Source: [Empedobacter] haloabium (GTDB taxonomy: Bacteria; Pseudomonadota; Gammaproteobacteria; Burkholderiales; Burkholderiaceae_D). Taken from it: DNA of 64,000 nt. The stretch covers positions 3,906,001 through 3,970,000 of the forward strand of contig CP136508.1 in assembly GCA_008011715.2 (NCBI GenBank). Direction: 5' to 3'. The notes under the pieces are model-generated. The model was given only the letters and a program-made list of their open reading frames with translations. It did not search any database and had not been told where the DNA came from. Position 1 is the stretch's first letter. Each line of letters starts with the position of its first letter. The position numbers and the translations under genes were made by a program. This document shows positions 56,355 through 64,000 of this stretch, in pieces.

Positions 56355-56709
56355 AGGAATAGTATTGTTTTTCGTTGGGTCGATCGCCTGGCAAATCGCG
56401 CAGCTTCGCACATGGTAGACGAAATCCGGCGTTGCAGCACACACAAGATGTTGCAAACTGTTAGGAATTTCAAGAGGGGAAAAGCGCAGCTTGGAGCAGC
56501 CGTTTGTTGCAAGATGTTGCAGGCCGCTTACAGGGAAGCACTGGTCAATCATGGTGGCGATCCTGGTCCCGACAAACCGCGCCCGGCGCCCCCCTCTCCC
56601 CCCGCACACGCCGCCTTCCTGGCATGACGGCGCGCTTGCGTCTGGTTGGACAGGGTGTCAGGACTGATCTCATCCACCAGCGATGCAGCAGCGATGTCGC
56701 GGCGCCCCG
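56355..56709. other. 355-base gap where rseB would be expected
   Basis: No convincing reading frame is present on either strand. The left half is AT-richer and contains CAAGATGTTGCA twice (near 56446 and 56508), possibly a promoter or regulator site of mucD. The right half is GC-rich without features I can name. In related bacteria rseB (about 950 bases) normally lies between rseA and mucD, so this may mark a deletion. Confidence 0.6.
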
Positions 56710-57171
56710 CTAGCGCAGCAGCGCCGCGCCATCGCTCGCCGGCGCTGCCGCAGCCGGGTTGGGCGGGACGCCGCCGCCATGGGCGGCCAGCGGCAAGGCG
56801 CCGTCGCTCCCCGCCGCGCCGCCGCCGGTCGCGCCGGCGGCACCTGCACCTGCGTCATCGACCTGCTCCGCCACCGAGGCAGGGTCTTCGGCGGCGGCCT
56901 CGCCAGCGGCGGCACCGGCCCCGACCGCATCAGGCGCCTCCTCGGTTCCGGGCTGCGCGGCCAGCCGGGCGGCCAGCCGGGCGGCAAAGCCTGGCGACGG
57001 GTCGACCGCGGCCGCATCGGTGCGCAGCACGTCGCCGATCAGGCGGTACATATCCCAGGCAGCCCGGCCCTGCGGGTCGGCCAGCGCCGCCATCGTCAGC
57101 TCGATGTCGCAAGCGGGCAACTCGCCATCCGTCAGCGCCGAGATGTTTTCCTGCAGTCGAGTCGTGTTCAT
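56710..57171 (-). CDS. rseA: RseA-like anti-sigma-E factor lacking a membrane segment
   Basis: 153 residues. The N-terminal ~75 match the RseA sigma-binding domain: RLQENISALTDGELPACDIEL and AAWDMYRLIGDVLRTD, then SPGFAARLAARLAAQP. The rest is Ala/Gly/Pro-rich with no hydrophobic helix, whereas RseA proteins normally continue into a membrane helix and a periplasmic part cut by DegS. As drawn it would be a soluble inhibitor of RpoE. It lies 129 bases after rpoE. Deletion of the 3' part together with rseB is the simplest explanation; a sequencing error is the alternative. Confidence 0.85.
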   Translation of the reverse strand: MNTTRLQENISALTDGELPACDIELTMAALADPQGRAAWDMYRLIGDVLRTDAAAVDPSPGFAARLAARLAAQPGTEEAPDAVGAGAAAGEAAAEDPASVAEQVDDAGAGAAGATGGGAAGSDGALPLAAHGGGVPPNPAAAAPASDGAALLR

Positions 57172-57300
57172 AAGCTACCGCCATTGTCGTGCTGCCGTCG
57201 TTCGTCCCGTCGCCCCCGCTCAGCGGTTCCGGTGCTTCCTGCTGACCGCCCCATGTAGCGGCCTCGGCCATGCGATCCGCACAGCGAGAGTGTTCGCCCG

Positions 57301-57903
57301 CTACCAGCGCTTGTCAATCGGCACATCGAGCAAGGGACGCAATTTTTCCGCAATCACCTCGCGGGCGCGGAAGATCCGGCTGCGCACCGTGCCGATGGGG
57401 CAGGACATGATGGCGGAGATTTCCTCATAGCTCATTCCTTCGATCTCGCGCAGGAGGATCGCGGTGCGCAGGTCCACCGGCAACGCATCCATCGCCGCGT
57501 TGACGGTCTGCGCGATCTGCTTACTGGCAAGCACCGACTCGGGCGTGTTGATGTCGCGCGGCCCACCGCCCCCCTCGCCCGCCTCGGCCGCGGCGGCTTC
57601 CACGTCCGCGGCGCCGGACGTGCGCCGGCTTTGCGTGCTCAGGTAGTTTTTTGCCGTGTTGATGCCGATGCGGTACAGCCACGTATAGAACGCGGCATCG
57701 CCGCGGAAATGGCGCAGCGCACGGAACGCCTTGATGAACGTTTCCTGGACCACGTCTTCCGCCTCCGCCGGGTCGCGCACGATGCGCGCCACCAGCCGCA
57801 TCAGCCTGCGCTGATACTTCGATACCAGCAGATCGAATGCCTGCCGCTCACCTGCCTGGACTCGTTCGACCAGCAGCTGATCGCTTTCACGGTCTGTCGT
57901 CAC
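57301..57903 (-). CDS. rpoE: RNA polymerase sigma factor RpoE (ECF sigma-E)
   Basis: 200 residues from the GTG at 57903, chosen because the protein then starts like E. coli RpoE (DRESDQLLVERVQAGERQAFD) and GAGG lies nine bases upstream; an ATG at 57939 adds twelve residues without homology. Region 2 is EDVVQETFIKAFRALRHFRGD with TWLYRIGINTAKNYL; region 4 is LREIEGMSYEEISAIMSCPIGTVRSR. It directs transcription of envelope-stress genes, likely including mucD. Confidence 0.94.
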   Translation of the reverse strand: MTTDRESDQLLVERVQAGERQAFDLLVSKYQRRLMRLVARIVRDPAEAEDVVQETFIKAFRALRHFRGDAAFYTWLYRIGINTAKNYLSTQSRRTSGAADVEAAAAEAGEGGGGPRDINTPESVLASKQIAQTVNAAMDALPVDLRTAILLREIEGMSYEEISAIMSCPIGTVRSRIFRAREVIAEKLRPLLDVPIDKRW

Positions 57904-58030
57904 ACCTTCTGCCCTCGGTGGCGTGCGGCGCGGCGCCATACAGCTATGAGGCGACGTGCCGCATTTGGTTCAGGGGTTGCGAGGATTTTTTTTCGGGCAT
58001 CCTCACGGGTTCGCCAGGTGCGCGTTACCG

Positions 58031-58543
58031 TCAGCCCGTGCCGTGCGCGGCCGGCGCCTGCGCCGCGACGGCGCGCACCGCCAGCGCCAGCCGCCGCCAT
58101 GCTTCCGCGCCCACGCTGTCCGGCAGCACGGCCAGCCACTGCACGGCACCATCGTCGCCGCGCAGCCTTAGCAGCATCAGTCCGGGCCACAGCGTGGAAC
58201 CGGGCAGCAGCCGCACCTCGCGCGCCTGGCCCGCCCAGGCGTCCGGTGGCGCGCGCGCCGCCGCATGCACCGCTGGCGCCGTGCCGCGCGTCGCCGGCGC
58301 ACGCGCCGCTAACAATGGGTATACCGCCAGCCGCATCGCGCCGACACCCGAAATATCAAGTCGCGCGAGATTGACAAGGCCGTGTGCACGGCACGCCGCC
58401 AGCGCCGCTGCTGCCGCCAGCGCCAGCCGCAGTGCCGCATCCGGCGCGCAGGCCGCGGCCAGCAGCACGAGCAGATGCAACAGCGCGTGCAGGCGCCACA
58501 GCCGCCGCGACGGCAGGATCAATGCGGAGACGGCAATCGACAT
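58031..58543 (-). CDS. YgfX/CptA-like small membrane protein
   Basis: 170 residues. The ATG at 58543 has GGGAGAAG upstream. Two hydrophobic helices (about residues 17-36 and 37-55) are followed by a soluble C-terminal part ending AVLPDSVGAEAWRRLALAVR, which matches the LPDS-x-FR-x-LR pattern of YgfX proteins. In E. coli YgfX (CptA) affects the cytoskeleton, and its relatives pair with SdhE; no sdhE is near here. A gene of this kind between fabF and rpoE is common in this family of bacteria. The exact function is unknown. Confidence 0.7.
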   Translation of the reverse strand: MSIAVSALILPSRRLWRLHALLHLLVLLAAACAPDAALRLALAAAAALAACRAHGLVNLARLDISGVGAMRLAVYPLLAARAPATRGTAPAVHAAARAPPDAWAGQAREVRLLPGSTLWPGLMLLRLRGDDGAVQWLAVLPDSVGAEAWRRLALAVRAVAAQAPAAHGTG

Positions 58544-58878
58544 CGGCTTCTCCCAGGGCGCCAGGCCGGCGCAACGCGCGCCGTGCTTCCTTGCGGGCGC
58601 ATGCCGGCACGGACATGCCTGCCGCCGGGCGCCGGTCGTGCGGACGCACGGGCGCCGACGGGTGCGCATATGCTCGCGTCAGCAAGCCTGGCCAATCACT
58701 ACAATCAGGTAACGAAATCGGAAGCGCCGGCCTCTTGCCGGGCGATCGGTCGGGAATGGATACCCCGACGCGGGAGGTGGATCGAAAGGGGCGGCATCGC
58801 TGCCGCCCCCTCCCCACGACTTCTTCTGGCGCTCACTACGGTAAGACCGGAGTGAGCCGAAAAAAGTTCAATGCAAGC
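58544..58878. other. 335-base gap between fabF and the YgfX-like gene, with a stem-loop
   Basis: At 58831-58857 GCTCACT-A-CGGT pairs with ACCG-G-AGTGAGC over a three-base loop. On the fabF strand the T-run (CTTTTTTC) comes before the stem, not after it, so it is not a normal terminator of fabF. The remaining bases show no gene. Confidence 0.55.
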
Positions 58879-60123
58879 TTACACTTTGCCGAACACCAGG
58901 CTGCCGTTCGTGCCGCCGAAGCCGAACGAGTTCTTCACGGCATACTGGATGTGCATCGGCCGGGCGACGTTGGCGCAGAAGTCCAGGTCGCATTCCGGGT
59001 CCTGGTTGAACAGGTTGATGGTGGGCGGTGCCACCTGGTGGTGGATTGCCAGCACGGTAAACACGGCTTCCAGGCCGCCCGCGCCACCCAGCAGGTGACC
59101 CGTCATCGACTTGGTCGAGCTGATCACCAGGTTCTTGGCGTGCTCGCCGAACGTGCGCTTGATGCCCAGTACTTCGGCCACGTCGCCTGGCGGCGTCGAG
59201 GTGCCGTGCGCGTTGACGTACTGCACCTGGTCCGGATTGACGCCGGCGCTCTTCAACGCGGCGATCGTCGCCTTGCTGCCGCCGCTGCCGTCTTCCAGCG
59301 GCGACGTCATGTGGTACGCGTCGCCGCTCATGCCGAAGCCGTGCAGTTCCGCGTAGATCTTGGCGCCGCGCGCCTTGGCGTGCTCGTACTCTTCCAGCAC
59401 CATGACGCCGGCACCCTCGCCCAGCACGAAGCCGTCGCGGTCCTTGTCCCATGGACGGGACGCGGCGGTGGGATCGTCATTGCGCGTGGACAGTGCGCGG
59501 GCCGTGGCGAAACCGCCCAGGCCCAGCGGCGAGACGGTGGCTTCGGAGCCGCCGGCCACCATCGCGTCGGCATCGCCGTACTCGATCAGGCGTGCCGCCG
59601 CGCCGATGCTGTGCAAGCCGGTGGTACAGGCGGTCACGATGGCCAGGTTCGGGCCACGCATGTTGTACTTGATCGAGAGATTGCCGGAGATCATGTTGAT
59701 GATCGAAGCCGGCACGAAGAACGGCGAAATACGGCGCGGACCGCGCTTGTCGTAGTCTTCCTTCTGTTCTTCGATCATCGGCAGGCCACCGATGCCGGAG
59801 CCGATGATCACGCCGATACGATCGGCGTTTTCCTCGGTGACGACCAGACCGGAATCCTCGATCGCCTGAATACCAGCAGCCATGCCGTAATGGATGAAGG
59901 TATCCATATGACGGGCCGCCTTGGCGTCGATATATTGCTCGACGTTGAAGTTCTTGACCTCGCCGGCAAAACGGGTCGAGAACGCACTGGCATCAAACTT
60001 GGTGATGTTGGCGATACCGGATTTGCCCTCGGTAATCGCGCTCCACGCTTCGGCAATCGTATTGCCGACCGGGGCCACGCAACCGAGACCGGTTACCACC
60101 ACACGACGGTTTTTAGAACTCAA
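58879..60123 (-). CDS. fabF: Beta-ketoacyl-[ACP] synthase II
   Basis: 414 residues. The active site has Cys in [10 protein letters not shown], His in [11 protein letters not shown] and His in [12 protein letters not shown]. It elongates acyl-ACP with malonyl-ACP in type II fatty-acid synthesis and governs temperature-dependent formation of cis-vaccenate. It lies 42 bases after acpP and is the last gene of the fab cluster. Confidence 0.97.
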   Translation of the reverse strand: MSSKNRRVVVTGLGCVAPVGNTIAEAWSAITEGKSGIANITKFDASAFSTRFAGEVKNFNVEQYIDAKAARHMDTFIHYGMAAGIQAIEDSGLVVTEENADRIGVIIGSGIGGLPMIEEQKEDYDKRGPRRISPFFVPASIINMISGNLSIKYNMRGPNLAIVTACTTGLHSIGAAARLIEYGDADAMVAGGSEATVSPLGLGGFATARALSTRNDDPTAASRPWDKDRDGFVLGEGAGVMVLEEYEHAKARGAKIYAELHGFGMSGDAYHMTSPLEDGSGGSKATIAALKSAGVNPDQVQYVNAHGTSTPPGDVAEVLGIKRTFGEHAKNLVISSTKSMTGHLLGGAGGLEAVFTVLAIHHQVAPPTINLFNQDPECDLDFCANVARPMHIQYAVKNSFGFGGTNGSLVFGKV

Positions 60124-60165
60124 GCGATTCTCCTGGAGTCGATCGGGTACGGCTGATTACCTGGC

Positions 60166-60405
60166 TCAGGCCTTGACGTGCGCGGTCGCGTAGTCGATGG
60201 CTTGCTGAACGGTGGTGATCTTTTCAGCTTGTTCGTCAGGGATTTCCATTTCGAATTCGTCTTCCAGTGCCATGACCAGCTCAACGGTGTCGAGGGAGTC
60301 GGCGCCCAGGTCATCGACGAAGGACGATTCGTTCTTGATGTCTGCTTCGGCGACGCCCAGTTGTTCGGCGACGATCTTCTTAACGCGTTGTTCGATATCG
60401 GACAT
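60166..60405 (-). CDS. acpP: Acyl carrier protein
   Basis: 79 residues, highly acidic. The phosphopantetheine serine lies in the invariant [10 protein letters not shown]. It carries the growing acyl chain for FabD, FabG, FabF and FabH. The 190 bases between fabG and acpP are long for this cluster and may hold an extra promoter, as is usual for this abundant protein. CAATGGAGCC just upstream gives a plausible ribosome binding site. Confidence 0.98.
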   Translation of the reverse strand: MSDIEQRVKKIVAEQLGVAEADIKNESSFVDDLGADSLDTVELVMALEDEFEMEIPDEQAEKITTVQQAIDYATAHVKA

Positions 60406-60595
60406 GTTATGGCTCCATTGTGGATGTTACGGAAAGCGCGCATTTTATCAGGTTTGCGCGTTGAAAAACTAATTTCGGCATCTGTGCTCAGCTTTACCGA
60501 AACCGTTCGTAAAAGACGGGATCGTGCCTCTAAAGCACTGCGCGACCCCATCGATTCTTGCCTGTGGACACCGAATATAAACGGTGCCGGCCGGC

Positions 60596-61342
60596 TTATC
60601 CCATGTACATGCCGCCGTTGACGTGCAGCGTGGTACCGGTGATGTAATTGGCTTGCGGCGAGGCCAGGAAAGCGACCGCCGCGGCGATGTCTTCCGGCTT
60701 GCCCAGGCGGCCCAGCGGGATCTGCGTCAGCAGCGCCGCGTGCTGCTCCTCGCCCAGCACCTTCGTCATGTCGGTGTCGATGAAACCGGGCGCGATGCAG
60801 TTGACGGTGATGTTGCGGCTGCCGATCTCGCGCGCCAGCGCGCGGCTCATGCCTTCCACGCCCGCCTTGGCGGCGGCGTAGTTCATCTGGCCTGGATTGC
60901 CGGACGAGGCGACCACCGACGTGATGTTGATGATGCGGCCGGCCTTGGCCTTCATCATGCCGCGCAGCACGCCGCGCGACAGGCGGCCGACGGCGGACAG
61001 GTTGGTCAGGATGACCTTGTCCCATTCCTCGTCCTTCATGCGCATGGCCAGCTGGTCGGCCGTGATGCCGGCGTTGTTGACGAGGATGCCGACGGCGCCA
61101 TATTCCTTGGCGATCTCGTCGAGGATGGCCGTGCAGCGCTCGGCGTCGGTGACGTTCAGGACGGCGCCCTTGCCGGCTTCCGGACCGATCTCGGCCAGGT
61201 AGGCGGAGATCGCCTGCGCGCCCGCCTCGGTGGTGGCGGTGCCGACGACTTTCGCGCCCTGGCGCGCCAGCTCGATGGCGATGGCCTTGCCGATGCCGCG
61301 CGACGCGCCCGTGACGAGGGCGACTTGATTGGACAGGTTCAT
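60596..61342 (-). CDS. fabG: 3-oxoacyl-[ACP] reductase
   Basis: 248 residues from the ATG at 61342, which has AAGGG nine bases upstream; an ATG at 61351 is too close to that site. It is a short-chain dehydrogenase with TGASRGIG (NADP-binding), LVNNAGIT, the catalytic serine in NITSVVASSG and YxxxK in NYAAAKAG. It reduces 3-oxoacyl-ACP with NADPH. It lies 58 bases after fabD. Confidence 0.97.
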   Translation of the reverse strand: MNLSNQVALVTGASRGIGKAIAIELARQGAKVVGTATTEAGAQAISAYLAEIGPEAGKGAVLNVTDAERCTAILDEIAKEYGAVGILVNNAGITADQLAMRMKDEEWDKVILTNLSAVGRLSRGVLRGMMKAKAGRIINITSVVASSGNPGQMNYAAAKAGVEGMSRALAREIGSRNITVNCIAPGFIDTDMTKVLGEEQHAALLTQIPLGRLGKPEDIAAAVAFLASPQANYITGTTLHVNGGMYMG

Positions 61343-61400
61343 GGTTGACATCCCTTCTTTGTGGAATTTGTTGGCGGCCCGGCGCTGCCGGGCCGGCGCA

Positions 61401-62342
61401 TCACTTGAGCGTGGCCAGCACGCGTTCGAGCGATGCCTGGTCGACGATCGCGTCGCCCACCAGGTTCGGGTCGATCCGCTTGACCAGGCCCATCAGCACC
61501 TTGCCGGGACCGCACTCGATCACCTGCGTGATGCCGCGGCCGGCCACCTGCTGCATGGTCTCGACCCAGCGCACGGGGCTGGCGGCCTGGCGCACCAGCG
61601 CATCCTTGATGCTGGCGGGATCGGTCAGCACGGCGACGTCGACGTTGTTGATCAGGTCGATCCGCGGCGCCTCGAAATGCAGGTTCGCCATGTAGTCGCG
61701 CAGGCGGTCGGACGCAGGTTTCAGCAGCGACGAATGGAACGGCGCCGACACCGGCAGCCGCATCGCGCGCTTGGCGCCCTTGGCCTTGGCGAATTCGCAG
61801 GCCTTCTCGACGGCGGCCGTGTGGCCGGCGATGACGACCTGGGCCGGCGCGTTGAAGTTGACGGCCTCGACCACCTGGGTCGGATCAAAGGCCAGCGCCT
61901 CGGCGCAGGCGGCACGCACGTCGTCGTCCGACAGGCCCAGCACGACGGCCATCGTACCCTGCCCCACCGGCACCGCTTCCTGCATGGCCTGGGCGCGGAA
62001 GCGCACCAGCGGCACGGCGTCCTTGAACGGGATCACGCCGGCGGCCACCAGGGCGGAATATTCGCCCAGGCTGTGACCGGCAACGACGGACGGCACCGGG
62101 CCGCCGGCGGCGATCCAGGCGCGGTACACGGCCACCGCCGCCGTCAGCATCGCCGGCTGCGTGTTGGTGGTCAGGTCCAGCTCTTCCTTCGGACCTTCCT
62201 CGATCAGCTTGCCGAGGTCGAACTGCAGCGCGTCGGAGGCCTCGGCCACCGTTTGCGCCACCACGGGATTGCCGGCAAAGCCGGCCAGCATCGCGACAGC
62301 CTGGGACCCCTGGCCCGGGAATACAAATGCAAATTTGGTCAT
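61401..62342 (-). CDS. fabD: Malonyl-CoA:ACP transacylase
   Basis: 313 residues. FPGQGSQAVAML is the N-terminal signature and the catalytic serine is in GHSLGEYSALV; the partner histidine is in SAPFHSSLLKPA. It moves malonyl from CoA to ACP to supply extender units. It follows fabH after 120 bases and precedes fabG. Confidence 0.97.
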   Translation of the reverse strand: MTKFAFVFPGQGSQAVAMLAGFAGNPVVAQTVAEASDALQFDLGKLIEEGPKEELDLTTNTQPAMLTAAVAVYRAWIAAGGPVPSVVAGHSLGEYSALVAAGVIPFKDAVPLVRFRAQAMQEAVPVGQGTMAVVLGLSDDDVRAACAEALAFDPTQVVEAVNFNAPAQVVIAGHTAAVEKACEFAKAKGAKRAMRLPVSAPFHSSLLKPASDRLRDYMANLHFEAPRIDLINNVDVAVLTDPASIKDALVRQAASPVRWVETMQQVAGRGITQVIECGPGKVLMGLVKRIDPNLVGDAIVDQASLERVLATLK

Positions 62343-62462
62343 GTTGTCTCTTTCTGATTAGCGGCGCAAGGCTAACGCGCCCGGCACCGGCGCGGCTACG
62401 GCTGGCTGGTAGAACACTAATTCTAAATCGGCGCGCATTGTACACCGCCGCGAGCGCTTTGC

Positions 62463-63449
62463 TTACATCCGGGCCAGCACCGCGCCCCACGTGAAGCCGC
62501 CGCCCACGCCTTCCATCATTACCGTGTGACCCGGCTTGATGCGGCCGTCGCGCACCGCGGCATCGAGCGCCAGCGGGATCGACGCGGCCGACGTATTGCC
62601 GTGCTGGTCCACCGTCACCACCATTTTTTCCAGTGGCAGGCCCAGTTTTTTCGCCGTGCCGTTCATGATGCGGATATTGGCCTGGTGCGGGATCAGCCAG
62701 TCGACCTGATCGGACGTCATGCCGGCATGGTCCAGCGCTTCGTGTGCGACCTTCTCCAGCACGGACACGGCCAGCTTGAACACGGCCTGGCCGTCCATGT
62801 ACAGGAACGCGCTGCCGGCCACGGCGCCGCCGGCCACATTGCCGGGCACCGACAGGATGTCCGCATGGCGGCCATCGGCGTGCAGCTTGCAGGCCAGCAC
62901 GCCCGGCTCGCTGGATGCGGTCATGACGACGGCGCCGGCGCCATCGCCGAACAGCACGCAGGTGGTGCGGTCTTCGAAATTGAGGATGCGCGAGAACACC
63001 TCGGCGCCGATCACCAGCACGTTCTTGTGCATGCCGGACTTGATGAAGCTGTCGGCCGACGCCACCGCGTAGACGAAGCCGCTGCAGACGGCCTGCACGT
63101 CCACCGCCGCGCTGTGGTTGCTCATGCCCAGCTTGCGCTGCACGATGCAGGCGGTGCTGGGGAAGCTGCCGAAGAAATCGGGCGTCGAGCTGGCGACGAT
63201 GATCAGGTCGATGTCGTCGGGGCGCAGGCCAGCCATCTCCAGCGCGCGCTGGGCGGCAATCACGCCCAGGTCGGACGACACCTGCTCGGACGCCGCGTAG
63301 TGGCGCGCCTTGATGCCGCTGCGCGACGAGATCCATTCGTCCGACGTCTCGATGCCCTTGGCCGCCAGTTGCTCGGCCAGGTCGAAATTGGTCACACGCC
63401 GTTCAGGCAGGTAGCTGCCGGTACCGATAATTTTGCTGTACAAAGTCAT
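62463..63449 (-). CDS. fabH: Beta-ketoacyl-[ACP] synthase III
   Basis: 328 residues. The ATG at 63449 overlaps the plsX stop (ATGA); the longer open frame upstream is not homologous. The triad is Cys in [11 protein letters not shown], His in [11 protein letters not shown] and Asn in [13 protein letters not shown]. It starts fatty-acid synthesis by condensing acetyl-CoA with malonyl-ACP. The order plsX-fabH-fabD-fabG-acpP-fabF is the classic one. Confidence 0.97.
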   Translation of the reverse strand: MTLYSKIIGTGSYLPERRVTNFDLAEQLAAKGIETSDEWISSRSGIKARHYAASEQVSSDLGVIAAQRALEMAGLRPDDIDLIIVASSTPDFFGSFPSTACIVQRKLGMSNHSAAVDVQAVCSGFVYAVASADSFIKSGMHKNVLVIGAEVFSRILNFEDRTTCVLFGDGAGAVVMTASSEPGVLACKLHADGRHADILSVPGNVAGGAVAGSAFLYMDGQAVFKLAVSVLEKVAHEALDHAGMTSDQVDWLIPHQANIRIMNGTAKKLGLPLEKMVVTVDQHGNTSAASIPLALDAAVRDGRIKPGHTVMMEGVGGGFTWGAVLARM

Positions 63450-64000
63450 GCAGTCTCGTCCGATTTCGTTGCGTTCGGTTGGGGTTCGCGCGGCATCAGC
63501 TCGGCGATCATGTCCGCCAGCTGCTGCTGCACGTCGTTTTTGGCGGCCTCGAAGGCGCGGCGGATGGCCCATTCGAAGGCTTCCGCGTCCGCGCCGCCAT
63601 GGCTCTTGAACACCAGTCCGCGCAGGCCCAGCAGGCTGGCGCCATTGTAGCGCGCGGGATTCAGGCGCTTCGTGATGCGCTTGAGGGCGCTGCGGGCGAT
63701 CACGGCGCCCAGCATCGTCAGCGGCGTGCGCTTGAATTCGGTCGTCAGCACCAGCTTGAAGAAGCGCGCCAGGCCTTCGATGGCCTTCAGGGTGACGTTG
63801 CCGACGAAGCCGTCGCAGACGACCACGTCCGTAGTGCCCTTGAAGATATCGTTGCCTTCGACGTTGCCGAAGAAGTTCAGCTTGCCGCGCTCGTGATCGG
63901 CACGCAGCAGCAGCGACGTGGCCTTGACCACTTCGTTGCCCTTGATGTCTTCCGTGCCGACGTTCAGGAGGCCGATCGTGGGCCGGGCGATGCCTTCCAT
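63446..64000 (-). CDS. plsX: Phosphate acyltransferase PlsX, N-terminal part outside the window
   Basis: The C-terminal ~184 residues are visible; the gene continues past position 64000, so any start within the window would be artificial. The PlsX pattern includes [43 protein letters not shown] and [19 protein letters not shown]. PlsX makes acyl-phosphate from acyl-ACP, linking fatty-acid synthesis to phospholipid synthesis. Its stop overlaps the fabH start. Confidence 0.95.
   Translation of the reverse strand: MEGIARPTIGLLNVGTEDIKGNEVVKATSLLLRADHERGKLNFFGNVEGNDIFKGTTDVVVCDGFVGNVTLKAIEGLARFFKLVLTTEFKRTPLTMLGAVIARSALKRITKRLNPARYNGASLLGLRGLVFKSHGGADAEAFEWAIRRAFEAAKNDVQQQLADMIAELMPREPQPNATKSDETA

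Noticed and set aside
58831..58857. Stem-loop after fabF as a terminator
   Set aside because: On the fabF strand the T-run precedes the stem, so it cannot act as a normal intrinsic terminator for fabF.

Overview
The window looks like a high-GC betaproteobacterial chromosome of the family Oxalobacteraceae (Massilia / Duganella / Pseudoduganella type). This is inferred from the very high third-position GC, the conserved order plsX-fabH-fabD-fabG-acpP-fabF-(ygfX-like)-rpoE-rseA-mucD and lepA-lepB-DUF4845-rnc-era-recO-pdxJ-acpS-uvrC-pgsA-tRNA, and short palindromic intergenic repeats. It could not be checked against any database here. Almost all genes are on the minus strand.

Region 1 (1-13607, minus) is a xyloglucan utilisation locus. 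Read in transcription order it encodes a XylR-type regulator, an aldose epimerase, a XylF xylose-binding protein without its ABC partners, a two-domain SGNH esterase, a GH95 fucosidase, a TonB-dependent receptor, a GH35 beta-galactosidase and a GH31 alpha-xylosidase cut by the window edge. Together they would import xyloglucan oligosaccharides across the outer membrane and strip acetyl, fucose, galactose and xylose in the periplasm.

Region 2 (13871-20333) holds an acyl-CoA ligase, a NarL-type two-component pair, a small outer-membrane barrel, an unknown secreted protein and a phytase-like lipoprotein. Region 3 (20413-26421) is a complete ribose operon, rbsB-rbsA-rbsC-rbsR-rbsK-rbsD, with a perfect LacI-family operator upstream.

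Region 4 (about 26595-42819) is the most unusual part. It is a class I lanthipeptide locus: a double-glycine-leader precursor with a Pro/Cys-rich core (38895-39146), a LanC cyclase, a full-length LanB dehydratase, an HlyD-type adaptor, a C39-peptidase ABC exporter, a JmjC/cupin oxygenase and a tandem S41 peptidase. Flanking genes encode a 2OG-Fe(II) oxygenase fused to a DUF6817 (HD-like) domain, a metallo-beta-lactamase-fold protein and a prolyl-4-hydroxylase-like enzyme. Three Fe(II)-dependent oxygenases next to a proline-rich lanthipeptide precursor suggest a hydroxylated lanthipeptide.

Region 5 (42917-64000, minus) is housekeeping: a rhodanese, four identical tRNA-Gly(GCC) genes and one tRNA-Cys, pgsA-uvrC-acpS-pdxJ-recO-era-rnc-DUF4845-lepB-lepA, a glutaredoxin-like protein, the MucD/RseA/RpoE envelope-stress genes and the fatty-acid synthesis cluster ending in partial plsX. 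Oddities here are a RecO with a repeat-derived N-terminal extension of about 130 residues, and an RseA without a membrane segment in a locus that lacks rseB.
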